NCBI GenBank assembly: GCA_900555215.1
Contig: USKR01000032.1
Span: forward strand, 1 to 8,929
Origin: an uncultured Ruminococcus sp.
Lineage (GTDB): Bacteria > Bacillota > Clostridia > Lachnospirales > Lachnospiraceae
Length of the DNA stretch: 8,929 nt
Direction of reading: 5' to 3'
Made by a program: the position numbers and the translations under genes
In this document: in pieces, positions 1 to 5,583 of the stretch
Layout: every line of letters starts with the position of its first letter
Numbering within the stretch: position 1 is the first letter of the stretch
The notes under the pieces: generated by a model
Databases searched by the model: none
What the model saw: only the letters and a program-made list of their open reading frames with translations
Told to the model about the DNA's origin: nothing

Positions 1-1845
1 CTCTGAAAGCAGACCTCCCGCAGCTGTATTTCCCGGAAGAAGAACGTCATTTGCCCCCACGAAAAACAGAGCCCGGATGTTTTTGATCCTGGTACGCTCC
101 ACATCTCCTATGACGACCTGGTCCATGCTGGGCGGGATTACGCCCACCTTTGCCTCTTCAAGCCCTGCATCCAGAAGATCACAGTATTCCTTAAGCGAGA
201 TTTTCTCATCTCCGAGAAGATCCACAAACTTATCGAACAGCTCCAGAACGATCCGGTAGATCTGGGCATATTCTTTTGCCAGGGCAAGTTCCCCCTCTTC
301 CTGGAACTTGTATTCCATAGCCGCAAGCTGTTCCTGAAGCCGTTCTCCGGCAATATATTCGTAAACTGCGAGGGTCACGCCGCGCACTGTCTTTCTGCGC
401 TGCTTCAGGACCGCCATGAGCCCGCTCGTCTTCTCCACGAGTCTCACCCTGAGATGATTCAATACCCGAAGTTCTTCCTCCCCGGTCCCTGCAGTCCTCC
501 TCACCCATGCCTGCTGCCATTTCTTATAGCTCTTGATCCCAAGGGCAAGACAGTAATTCTGCATGCGGTCGACCTCTTCATCCGTAAATCCGCACAATCC
601 TGTCCTGAGGTGGCGGAATACACTCTCATAGGTAAAGTTCTGCTCTGCCATTGCCAGAAGGCTTCGCACATACTCTACAAAAGAATTCAGGAGGATACTC
701 TTTTTATGGTCCATAAACACAGGGATTCCAAACATCCCGCACGCTTTTTCAAGAGCGTCTGCATATACATTCATATCAGCGGCGATCACTGCGATCTCCC
801 GATATCGGTATCCCTTTTCCCGCACCAGATACCGGATCGTCTCAGCGGCATACTGCGCCTCTCCTTTCGGGTTTCTCGCCTCGTGAAGGGAAAGTGCCTG
901 CCCGGCAGATCTTTCCTGCCCTTCCTTATCTGCAATGAACTTTCTTCCCGAATAACGGAACAGCTCTGATTCCAGAAATGCCAGCTCGGGATTATCCCGG
1001 AAACGATACGGTGGTTTTCCATACAGGCACACCGGCTCTTCGACCTCTGTCCCCGTCTCCCGGGCAATCTTTACAAGAGAGGTGACCATCTTCTTGCTGA
1101 GTGCGAAAAGCTGGTACGGATGGCGGTACACATAAGGATCCTCCCGCCCATCCATTTCCACAGTGATCATGACCCTGTCACACACTCTGAGCAGTTCTCC
1201 AAGCAACCGGTCCTGGACCGGGGTAAAGCCTGTAAAACCGTCCATTGCAACCACACTGTTTTTTAAGATCTTTGACTGGGGGACCACATCGCTGAGCACG
1301 TCCAGCATCTCTTCTTTTGTGATATACTTTTCGCTCAGATAGTCCTCAAACCCTTCATAAATCCTGCGGATATCCCGCATCTTGTAATACAGGTAACTGT
1401 CCTGGTCCAGTCCTCCCATGAACGCGTCGATCCGATCCAGATCCACGCCGTACTGGGTGAACTCTGAAATAACCGACTTCACCTCACTGATGTACCCCTG
1501 CTTTTTGAGGTTTCCTTTCAAAACGGTAAGCTCATCCTCAAAGTTCCCTGCGATCTTTCTGAGCACAAGATTCTTGCCCTCATCGTCCAGCACCGGAAGG
1601 CTGTCCCTCCCCACCTCCTCAAACACACGGTGCGCCAGACGCCCGAAACTTAAAACATCAATATTCATGATCCCGCCCCGGGGATGCATCAGACAGAGGT
1701 CTTTCTGCGTCTGCATGGTAAACTGCTCCGGCACAAGGACAAGATAATCCTTCTCCGGATGTCTGATTGAATCCTCTATAATATTTTTGTACAGCCAGTG
1801 AGATTTCCCGCCGCCTGAATTTCCGAAAACAAACTGTAAAGACAT
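1..1845 (-). CDS. addB: ATP-dependent helicase/deoxyribonuclease subunit B (AddB), N-terminal 615 residues; gene runs off the window
   Basis: AddB is the partner of AddA in the AddAB helicase-nuclease, which resects double-strand breaks in the cytoplasm and loads RecA, the RecBCD counterpart in Firmicutes. The start ATG (1843-1845) follows an AGGAGG site at 5-nt spacing. The reading frame stays open to base 1. A Walker A motif GNSGGGKS sits at residues 8-15, followed by the family-typical stretch VPEQFTMQTQKDL and then INIDVLSFGRLAHR-like sequence. Near the window edge the frame reads FFVGANDVLLPG, typical of the helicase-like core. Known AddB proteins are about 1150 residues, so roughly half is visible; the C-terminal RecB-like nuclease domain and its Fe-S cysteines would lie beyond base 1, as probably does addA. 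No frameshift or stop is seen. The family call is confident and comes from motif recognition, not from a search. Confidence 0.93.
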   Translation of the reverse strand, partial: MSLQFVFGNSGGGKSHWLYKNIIEDSIRHPEKDYLVLVPEQFTMQTQKDLCLMHPRGGIMNIDVLSFGRLAHRVFEEVGRDSLPVLDDEGKNLVLRKIAGNFEDELTVLKGNLKKQGYISEVKSVISEFTQYGVDLDRIDAFMGGLDQDSYLYYKMRDIRRIYEGFEDYLSEKYITKEEMLDVLSDVVPQSKILKNSVVAMDGFTGFTPVQDRLLGELLRVCDRVMITVEMDGREDPYVYRHPYQLFALSKKMVTSLVKIARETGTEVEEPVCLYGKPPYRFRDNPELAFLESELFRYSGRKFIADKEGQERSAGQALSLHEARNPKGEAQYAAETIRYLVREKGYRYREIAVIAADMNVYADALEKACGMFGIPVFMDHKKSILLNSFVEYVRSLLAMAEQNFTYESVFRHLRTGLCGFTDEEVDRMQNYCLALGIKSYKKWQQAWVRRTAGTGEEELRVLNHLRVRLVEKTSGLMAVLKQRRKTVRGVTLAVYEYIAGERLQEQLAAMEYKFQEEGELALAKEYAQIYRIVLELFDKFVDLLGDEKISLKEYCDLLDAGLEEAKVGVIPPSMDQVVIGDVERTRIKNIRALFFVGANDVLLPGNTAAGGLLSE

Positions 1846-1874
1846 ATGTCCCTCCTGCCACAAGTAGTTTAATC

Positions 1875-1883
1875 ATTATACCA
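1875..1883 (-). promoter_or_regulatory. Extended -10 promoter of addB
   Basis: On the minus strand the sequence TGG-TATAAT gives a perfect -10 box (1880-1875) with the TGn extension. The best -35 at 17-bp spacing is the poor TTTCGG (1903-1898), which fits an extended -10 promoter that needs little -35 contact. Predicted transcription starts near 1868, leaving a leader of about 22 nt that carries the AGGAGG site of addB. Confidence 0.6.
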
Positions 1884-1911
1884 CACTGCGCTCTCATCCG
1901 AAATACTGCAA

Positions 1912-1934
1912 ATCCGGGTTTGCCCAAGCCGGAT
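1912..1934. other. Small inverted repeat upstream of the addB promoter
   Basis: ATCCGG (1912-1917) and CCGGAT (1929-1934) form a perfect 6-bp dyad with an 11-nt loop. It lies just upstream of the addB -35 region and 14 bp before the IS target duplication. It is not followed by a T run on either strand, so a terminator is unlikely. It could be an operator or simply chance. Confidence 0.25.
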
Positions 1935-1947
1935 GTCGTTCTCCTGC

Positions 1948-1956
1948 AGCATTCTT
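1948..1956. repeat. Target site duplication, left copy (AGCATTCTT)
   Basis: The 9-mer AGCATTCTT directly abuts the left inverted repeat and recurs in the same orientation at 3531-3539. Nine bp is in the usual range for IS4-family insertions. The intact duplication means the element arrived by simple transposition and that no later deletion removed either flank. Confidence 0.92.
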
Positions 1957-1970
1957 CTTGAGTTTCCGCA
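1957..1970 (+). repeat. IS terminal inverted repeat, left (transposase 3' side)
   Basis: CTTGAGTTTCCGCA is the exact reverse complement of 3517-3530. The match stops abruptly at the inner edge. Outside it continues by 1 bp into the target duplication (T1956/A3531), so the boundary could shift by one base. Confidence 0.92.
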
Positions 1971-2042
1971 AACTGCATTGAAAAGATAGATATGTCCTCT
2001 CCAAGTACCAATCTGCCGTTTTTTTGAGAGTTCTAGAATGGC

Positions 2043-2063
2043 AGTGCCAAGAATAGAGGCACT
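2043..2063. other. Hairpin in the IS left end, AGTGCC/GGCACT
   Basis: A perfect 6-bp stem (2043-2048 with 2058-2063) encloses a 9-nt loop. Read on the transposase strand it lies 52-72 nt past the stop codon and is not followed by a U run, so it is weak as an intrinsic terminator. It overlaps the odd palindrome TGGCAGTGCCA at 2039-2049. A role in blocking transcription into or out of the element is possible but not shown. Confidence 0.35.
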
Positions 2064-2068
2064 TTAAT

Positions 2069-2090
2069 AAGCCCCGCCGGAACCGGGCTT
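2069..2090 (-). terminator. Possible transposase terminator hairpin, AAGCCC/GGGCTT
   Basis: A GC-rich 6-bp stem (2069-2074 with 2085-2090) with a 10-nt loop lies 25 nt after the transposase stop codon. On the transposase strand it is followed by ATTAAAG rather than a clear U tract, so termination efficiency is uncertain. Confidence 0.4.
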
Positions 2091-2114
2091 GGGGAGACAT
2101 ATTCTTTTATCTAT

Positions 2115-3368
2115 TCAAACGGTCAGCTTAAGGCATAGTTGACGGTACGCCGGACGCTTTGTTCGGTACCAGAGCCGGATGCCCTCTTTGGCATATGACA
2201 GTATGCCGGAGATGCCTTTTGCCAGCCGATAATAGCAGAAACTGACTTTATCCTTGATTGGATCTGCTTCCTGTATGATTGAAACTTTCAGGGCGTTTGT
2301 CTCAGGACTTAATTCTTCCTGCGCTAAAAATGCCATAGCTAAAGTAATATAAAAGTTAAGTGCATTAATGGCTTCCAGTTTCCTTACACGGAAGTTTTCA
2401 AACTGATAGGTCTGCTTTTTACAACGAAAATATTCCTCGATCCGCCATCTGGAAAAGTAGGTTCTGGCAATGCGGATCACATCATCCTTTGAACGGATCT
2501 CTTTGTTTGTAGCCAGCATCATGGGATGTTCCGTAATCCCATAGACCAGGACCAGATAAATATTCTTCCGGGAGGCAGTGATCTGAACTTTTACGTGGGA
2601 AAGATATGCGGTATGCTCTTTTCCCTTATAGAAAACATCCGCTTTTACTTTTCCTTTCCTCCGATTCCGCAGTTCGGTTGCCTTTGTCCATTTGTTGTGA
2701 TAAAGAAGTTTCCGGTTGGATTTCAGGCGGATCACGTAATCCTGCTTCAGATGGTCGAAGATGAGAAACATCTTATTGTCATCATAACCGCGGTCCATAA
2801 CAAAGGTGGCCTTTCCGAAAAGAGCAGATGCTTGTTTGATTGCATCAAACGTGATGGTGTTTACAGATTTATAGTCCTTCTCAGCAGAAGAATGGATCAT
2901 GGAAAAGACACTGACAGGATGCTTGCTGGCAGTCAGGGCACAGGCCTCTGTTACATGGTATCCTTTTTTATAAACACTTTTCGTCTGTGTGCTTTCAGAA
3001 CCATCGCGAACGATACCAAGAGATTCAAACTGTTTTCCATCTGGTTTTACGATATCACTTTCATCAATGAGGACCACTGGTTCAGAGGGAACGAGTCTCT
3101 TTACGGTGTGGAGATAAGAAGCAGCCGCAGAAGCCGGCGTTCCTTCCGAAAGATGATTGGAAAGCCGTTTTACAGTATTCGCCTTATGTACCGTTTCATG
3201 AAGCTGGTCGGAAATATCAGTGAGCAGGCAGCTTCTGGATGCCAGAATGCCATAAACCATATCTGCTGTGAATTTCCGATCTGGTTTCGAAAGTCTGCGG
3301 GAGATTTTATTAGTAAAAGCCCAAATTTTTCTTTTCAAACGGTAAGTAATTGATGTAGAATTAGCCAT
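2115..3368 (-). CDS. IS4-family DDE transposase
   Basis: This 417-residue protein catalyses cut-and-paste or replicative movement of the surrounding element. The three acidic catalytic residues expected of the family fit D102 (in VVLIDESDIVK), D192 (in FVMDRGYDD) and E311 (in SRWRIEEYFRCKKQ). The last segment corresponds to the C-terminal 'YREK' signature, here with F in place of the usual Y before R315 and lysines at 317-318. The length is usual for the IS4 family and there is no frameshift, so the enzyme is probably active. The start ATG (3366-3368) is preceded by AAAGGGG at 7-nt spacing. The stop lies 158 bp from the left end. The start region is half of an 11-bp inverted repeat that can fold back on it (see separate entry). 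Base composition is more AT-rich than neighbouring genes, as expected for a mobile gene. Confidence 0.93.
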   Translation of the reverse strand: MANSTSITYRLKRKIWAFTNKISRRLSKPDRKFTADMVYGILASRSCLLTDISDQLHETVHKANTVKRLSNHLSEGTPASAAASYLHTVKRLVPSEPVVLIDESDIVKPDGKQFESLGIVRDGSESTQTKSVYKKGYHVTEACALTASKHPVSVFSMIHSSAEKDYKSVNTITFDAIKQASALFGKATFVMDRGYDDNKMFLIFDHLKQDYVIRLKSNRKLLYHNKWTKATELRNRRKGKVKADVFYKGKEHTAYLSHVKVQITASRKNIYLVLVYGITEHPMMLATNKEIRSKDDVIRIARTYFSRWRIEEYFRCKKQTYQFENFRVRKLEAINALNFYITLAMAFLAQEELSPETNALKVSIIQEADPIKDKVSFCYYRLAKGISGILSYAKEGIRLWYRTKRPAYRQLCLKLTV

Positions 3369-3450
3369 AAGGAATCCCCTTTCTTTTTTGTTTAGTAAGG
3401 TTTTTGTTTGGTAGCTTAATTTTACATCAAAAAGGAACAGGATTCCTTAT
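3367..3450 (-). promoter_or_regulatory. Inverted repeat that can sequester the transposase ribosome binding site
   Basis: ATAAGGAATCC (3367-3377) and GGATTCCTTAT (3440-3450) are perfect 11-bp complements separated by 62 nt. In transposase mRNA the proximal arm covers the end of the Shine-Dalgarno, the whole spacer and two bases of the ATG. Pairing with the distal arm would therefore block initiation. A transcript starting inside the 62-nt loop (a -10-like TAAAAT lies at 3424-3419, without a good -35) would lack the distal arm and be translatable, while read-through mRNA from outside would fold. IS10 and IS50 are known to protect themselves from impinging transcription by this type of structure. 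The application here is inference. Confidence 0.6.
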
Positions 3451-3472
3451 ATTTTGGCCATTTTTTGAAAGT

Positions 3473-3481
3473 TGTGGATAA
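3473..3481 (-). promoter_or_regulatory. Perfect DnaA box within the IS right end
   Basis: TTATCCACA on the minus strand matches the high-affinity DnaA box exactly. It lies about 50 bp inside the right end, upstream of the transposase. The IS50 outside end is known to carry an overlapping DnaA box that influences transposition; a single 9-mer can also arise by chance. Confidence 0.4.
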
Positions 3482-3516
3482 CAAAACGTAGCAGATTTGT
3501 CTTAGGGGGATAATTC

Positions 3517-3530
3517 TGCGGAAACTCAAG
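3517..3530 (-). repeat. IS terminal inverted repeat, right (transposase 5' side)
   Basis: This is the exact complement of the left 14-bp end. Together with the flanking duplication it fixes the right boundary of the element. Confidence 0.92.
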
Positions 3531-3539
3531 AGCATTCTT
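3531..3539. repeat. Target site duplication, right copy (AGCATTCTT)
   Basis: Identical to 1948-1956 in the same orientation. It ends 3 bp before the -35 box of the ABC-F promoter, so the duplication itself restored the native bases just upstream of that promoter. Confidence 0.92.
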
Positions 3540-3542
3540 TTG

Positions 3543-3571
3543 TTGACATTTCCCATTCCTTCTGCTATCCT
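3543..3571 (+). promoter_or_regulatory. Sigma-70-type promoter of the ABC-F leader transcript
   Basis: A perfect -35 TTGACA (3543-3548), a 17-bp spacer and a -10 TATCCT (3566-3571) preceded by TGc, the extended -10 element. Transcription should begin near 3578. It is host DNA, not IS DNA, although the IS ends only 12 bp upstream. Anything that lay further upstream, such as an UP element or activator site, has been replaced by the element. Confidence 0.72.
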
Positions 3572-3596
3572 TTTCGCAGAATAAGGGAACGCACGC

Positions 3597-3629
3597 ATGC
3601 CTCCCGCAAGATTGGAGCTGAAAAGATGA
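3597..3629 (+). CDS. Leader mini-ORF 1, MPPARLELKR
   Basis: This 10-codon frame starts 19 nt after the predicted transcription start and has AAGGG (3583-3587) at 9-nt spacing. Its stop overlaps the start of the next mini-ORF as ATGA, the usual sign of translational coupling. The peptide has a PPAR stretch and a cationic end (LKR), which are plausible stalling contexts, but no match to a known leader peptide is claimed. No conservation could be checked. Confidence 0.45.
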   Translation: MPPARLELKR

Positions 3630-3646
3630 TTATTACTTCCTGCTGA
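3626..3646 (+). CDS. Leader mini-ORF 2, MIITSC
   Basis: Six codons, ended by two consecutive in-frame stops (TGA, then TAA). A GGAG site (3614-3617) lies at 8-nt spacing inside mini-ORF 1. The end of the frame is 11 nt from the first arm of the long-range stem at 3658, so a ribosome held on its last codons would cover or crowd that arm. This placement is what a sensor ORF in an attenuator needs. The assignment is inference from position and signals. Confidence 0.45.
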   Translation: MIITSC

Positions 3647-3657
3647 TAAGCAAAACC

Positions 3658-3729
3658 GCATGACAAATTATATCGTATTCTTTTTTGTACGGGAAACGCC
3701 TTTTATCCGGGCTGTCTGTTTTGTCATGC
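3658..3729 (+). other. Long-range 10-bp stem in the ABC-F leader
   Basis: GCATGACAAA (3658-3667) and TTTGTCATGC (3720-3729) are perfect complements enclosing 52 nt. The stem begins just after mini-ORF 2. It is a candidate for the structure that forms or fails to form depending on ribosome position. Confidence 0.5.
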
Positions 3730-3855
3730 ACGCGCAGGAAAGTATTTTCATCTTTTTGATTCATACAGCACACAGCGCTGTCCGCTTTTGAGACTGCGCG
3801 GGCATAGTCTTCCCGGTACCGTTCGGGGAGCGCATTTATTGTATGAGACATAAGG

Positions 3856-3889
3856 ACCGCGGAAATTACTTTCCCGCGGTTTCTTTTTA
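3856..3889 (+). terminator. Intrinsic terminator inside the ABC-F leader (attenuator)
   Basis: ACCGCGG-AAA (3856-3865) pairs with TTT-(C)-CCGCGGT (3870-3880), giving ten base pairs with a single bulged C and a TTAC loop. It is followed by TTCTTTTTAT. It points into the ABC-F gene and ends about 76 nt before its ATG, where a constitutive gene would not carry a terminator. The upstream CGCGGG at 3797-3802 is complementary to CCCGCG in its 3' arm (3873-3878) and could compete. Confidence 0.72.
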
Positions 3890-3892
3890 TCC

Positions 3893-3928
3893 CCGCGCAT
3901 GATGGAGACTGCTCTTCCGTCCGCGCGG
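3893..3928 (+). other. GC hairpin between attenuator and ABC-F ribosome binding site
   Basis: CCGCGC (3893-3898) pairs with GCGCGG (3923-3928); the loop contains a smaller GGAG/CTC-type pairing. It ends 20 nt before the Shine-Dalgarno. It shares CCGCG-type sequence with the terminator and so could swap partners with it, though this may be coincidence in GC-rich DNA. Confidence 0.35.
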
Positions 3929-3964
3929 AGGGAAAACAACCTGTCCATAAGGAGGTAGATACTT

Positions 3965-5464
3965 ATGTCACTCATACAGATCAATCAATTAAGTTTCACT
4001 TATGAAGGCAGCTTTGATCCTGTCTTCGAAAACGTCACCTTTCAGATCGACACGGACTGGAGGCTGGGATTCATCGGGAGGAACGGCAAGGGAAAGACCA
4101 CGTTTTTAAAGCTGCTCATGCACGAATATGAATACAGCGGGACCATCACAGCGTCCGTGGATTTTGAATATTTCCCGTTTGCTGTGAAAGATCCTTCCCT
4201 GATGACTTATGAGGTCCTTGAGGAGCTCAATCCTGTCATGGAGCAGTGGGAGCTGATCCGGGAGCTGAACCTGCTGGACACAGACCCGGAGATCCTGTAC
4301 CGCCCGTTCCGTACCTTGAGCTTCGGCGAACAGACGAAATCGCTCCTGGCCGCGCTCTTTCTGAAGGAGCACGCCTTCCTCCTGATCGACGAGCCGACCA
4401 ACCATCTGGACGTCCATGCCCGCGAGAAGGTGGCAGACTACCTGGCGCGCAAAAAAGGCTTCATCCTTGTGTCCCATGACCGGGATTTTATCGACCGGTG
4501 CGTGGATCATGTCCTCGTACTGAACCGACAGTCCATTGAAGTGCGCAGGGGGAACTTTTCTTCATGGTATGCGGACAAAACCGCAAGAGATCATCTGGAA
4601 ATGAAACAGAATGAGAACCTGAAAAAAGACATTCACAAATTAAAAGAAGCAGCCCGGCAGACCGCGCGCTGGTCGGACAAGGTCGAGAGCTCAAAGATCG
4701 GTTCGCGCGTGGCGGGTCTGAAACCGGACCGGGGACACATCGGCCATCAGGCGGCAAAAATGATGAAACGCGCAAAGACGCTGGAGCACAGGAAAGAAAA
4801 TGCCATCCGGGAAAAAGAAGGACTCCTCAAAGACGTGGAGACTCTGGACAGCCTGAAAATCAATGTACTGGAACATCACAGCCGCAGGCTCGTTTCCCTG
4901 CGGGATGTCACCATCGATTATGGGCATGCGGAACACCCCGGTCAGGGCTCTCCTCTGCTCACGAATTTCAATCTTGAAATCTCAAAAGGCGAACGCATTG
5001 CCCTGTCAGGGAAAAACGGCTGCGGAAAGTCCAGCCTGATCAAGCTTATTTTAGGAGAAGACATCCCCCACACAGGGGAAGTATACATTGCGGGCGGGCT
5101 TAAGATCTCCTATATCTCCCAGGACACCTCCCGGCTGAAAGGAGACCTCGCTTCCTTCGCCGAACGCCGGGGGCTGGATGATGCTCTTTTCCGGACTGTC
5201 CTGAAGAAACTGGGGCTGGAAAGAGTCCAGTTTGAAAAGAGGATCGAGGATTACAGCGAAGGGCAGAAAAAGAAAGTGCTTCTGGCTTCCTCCCTGTGCG
5301 AGCCTGCTCATCTCTTCCTTTGGGATGAACCGCTGAATTTTATTGACATCTTTTCCCGCATCCAGCTGGAAGATCTCCTTCTGTCCGCCCGTCCCACAAT
5401 GCTCTTCGTGGAGCATGACCGGGCATTCCGGGAGAAGACAGCGACCCGCATAGTTGAAATTTAA
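3965..5464 (+). CDS. ABC-F ribosomal protection protein, Lsa/CplR-like
   Basis: Soluble twin-ATPase that binds the E site of antibiotic-stalled ribosomes and displaces drugs such as lincosamides, pleuromutilins and streptogramin A; there are no membrane segments. The 499 residues match the length of Lsa proteins. NBD1 has Walker A GRNGKGKT (38-45), signature LSFGEQ (118-123), Walker B FLLIDEPTNHLD (138-149, catalytic E143) and switch H171. A charged helical linker (about 195-310), with the KIGSRVAGLKPDRG segment at its tip, is the antibiotic-resistance domain. NBD2 has GKNGCGKS (349-356), signature YSEGQ (430-434), WDEP (453-456, E455) and H484. The first signature has F in place of the usual second S/G (SFGEQ), a mild deviation. 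The start is set by AAGGAGG at 9-nt spacing. Expression is probably controlled by the leader described separately. Drug spectrum cannot be read from sequence; a housekeeping ABC-F such as EttA is unlikely given the linker and leader. Confidence 0.88.
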   Translation: MSLIQINQLSFTYEGSFDPVFENVTFQIDTDWRLGFIGRNGKGKTTFLKLLMHEYEYSGTITASVDFEYFPFAVKDPSLMTYEVLEELNPVMEQWELIRELNLLDTDPEILYRPFRTLSFGEQTKSLLAALFLKEHAFLLIDEPTNHLDVHAREKVADYLARKKGFILVSHDRDFIDRCVDHVLVLNRQSIEVRRGNFSSWYADKTARDHLEMKQNENLKKDIHKLKEAARQTARWSDKVESSKIGSRVAGLKPDRGHIGHQAAKMMKRAKTLEHRKENAIREKEGLLKDVETLDSLKINVLEHHSRRLVSLRDVTIDYGHAEHPGQGSPLLTNFNLEISKGERIALSGKNGCGKSSLIKLILGEDIPHTGEVYIAGGLKISYISQDTSRLKGDLASFAERRGLDDALFRTVLKKLGLERVQFEKRIEDYSEGQKKKVLLASSLCEPAHLFLWDEPLNFIDIFSRIQLEDLLLSARPTMLFVEHDRAFREKTATRIVEI

Positions 5465-5520
5465 AACCAAATTTCTGCCCCCGGTTGTTTCTCTGAAGCC
5501 CTGCTGTCCTAAAACGCAGT

Positions 5521-5556
5521 CAGCCGGTCCATCATAAACTGTGGACCGGCTGTTTT
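5521..5556. terminator. Intrinsic terminator shared by the convergent ABC-F and alcohol dehydrogenase genes
   Basis: An 11-bp perfect stem (CAGCCGGTCCA 5521-5531 with 5542-5552) is followed on the plus strand by TTTTAATA. It lies 57 nt after the ABC-F stop and 32 nt after the alcohol dehydrogenase stop on the other strand. The minus-strand side has only a weak and delayed T run (GCGTTTTAGG), so it works best for the ABC-F gene. Confidence 0.82.
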
Positions 5557-5583
5557 AATATGAACAAAAAATCAGATATACAA

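Larger units (their letters stand above)
1957..3530 (-). mobile_element. Complete IS4-family insertion sequence, 1574 bp
   Basis: The element is bounded by 14-bp perfect terminal inverted repeats (CTTGAGTTTCCGCA at 1957-1970, its complement at 3517-3530). It is flanked by a 9-bp direct duplication and holds one uninterrupted DDE transposase gene on the minus strand. The left end is about 144 bp of non-coding DNA with two hairpins. The right end is about 162 bp and holds the transposase leader, an 11-bp inverted repeat over its start site and a DnaA box. The insertion sits between two divergent host promoters, those of addB and the ABC-F gene, and interrupts no recognisable gene. I cannot assign an ISfinder name. 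Confidence 0.93.
3578..3964 (+). promoter_or_regulatory. Long regulatory leader of the ABC-F gene (candidate ribosome-mediated attenuator)
   Basis: About 387 nt separate the predicted transcription start from the ABC-F ATG. In order they hold: two ATGA-overlapping mini-ORFs at the extreme 5' end (3597-3646), a long-range 10-bp stem (3658-3729), a small hairpin with CGCGGG in its loop (3791-3810), a weak TCCCG/CGGGG hairpin near 3810-3828, an intrinsic terminator (3856-3889) and a further GC hairpin (3893-3928). The Shine-Dalgarno follows at 3949-3955. ABC-F resistance genes such as vmlR, lsa and msr types are known to be switched on by drug-stalled ribosomes on leader peptides that prevent premature termination. 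This layout fits that mode, but no particular antitermination fold is proved by the sequence. Confidence 0.65.

Noticed and set aside
1894..2100. Minus-strand 68-codon frame running across the left IS end
   Set aside because: It spans the junction of IS and host DNA, lacks a ribosome binding site and overlaps the hairpins; created by the insertion rather than a gene.
2526..3353. Plus-strand 275-codon open frame inside the transposase gene
   Set aside because: Antisense to a full-length transposase with all DDE residues; the protein sequence looks like frame shadow.
2015..3478. Similar T-rich segments GCCGTTTTTTTGAGAGTT (from 2015) and GCCATTTTTTGAAAGTT (from 3457) in direct orientation
   Set aside because: Imperfect, low-complexity and in direct rather than inverted orientation, so not explained by transposase binding; most likely chance.
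2010..3497. Seven-base inverted match AATCTGC/GCAGATT (2010-2016, 3491-3497) considered as the IS ends
   Set aside because: No matching flanking duplication and unequal distances from the transposase; the 14-bp repeats at 1957 and 3517 with a 9-bp duplication are decisive.
3465..3514. Outward-facing promoter in the IS right end (TTGAAA near 3465, GATAAT at 3509) driving the ABC-F gene
   Set aside because: No -35/-10 pair with acceptable spacing, while the host promoter just downstream is much better.
3633..3851. Minus-strand 72-codon frame across the ABC-F leader (MSHTINALPERYREDY...)
   Set aside because: Codon use looks fairly natural, but there is no ribosome binding site before its ATG, it resembles no family I know, and it lies antisense to a region with a promoter, mini-ORFs and terminator on the plus strand. 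It could be a decayed gene remnant; not annotated.
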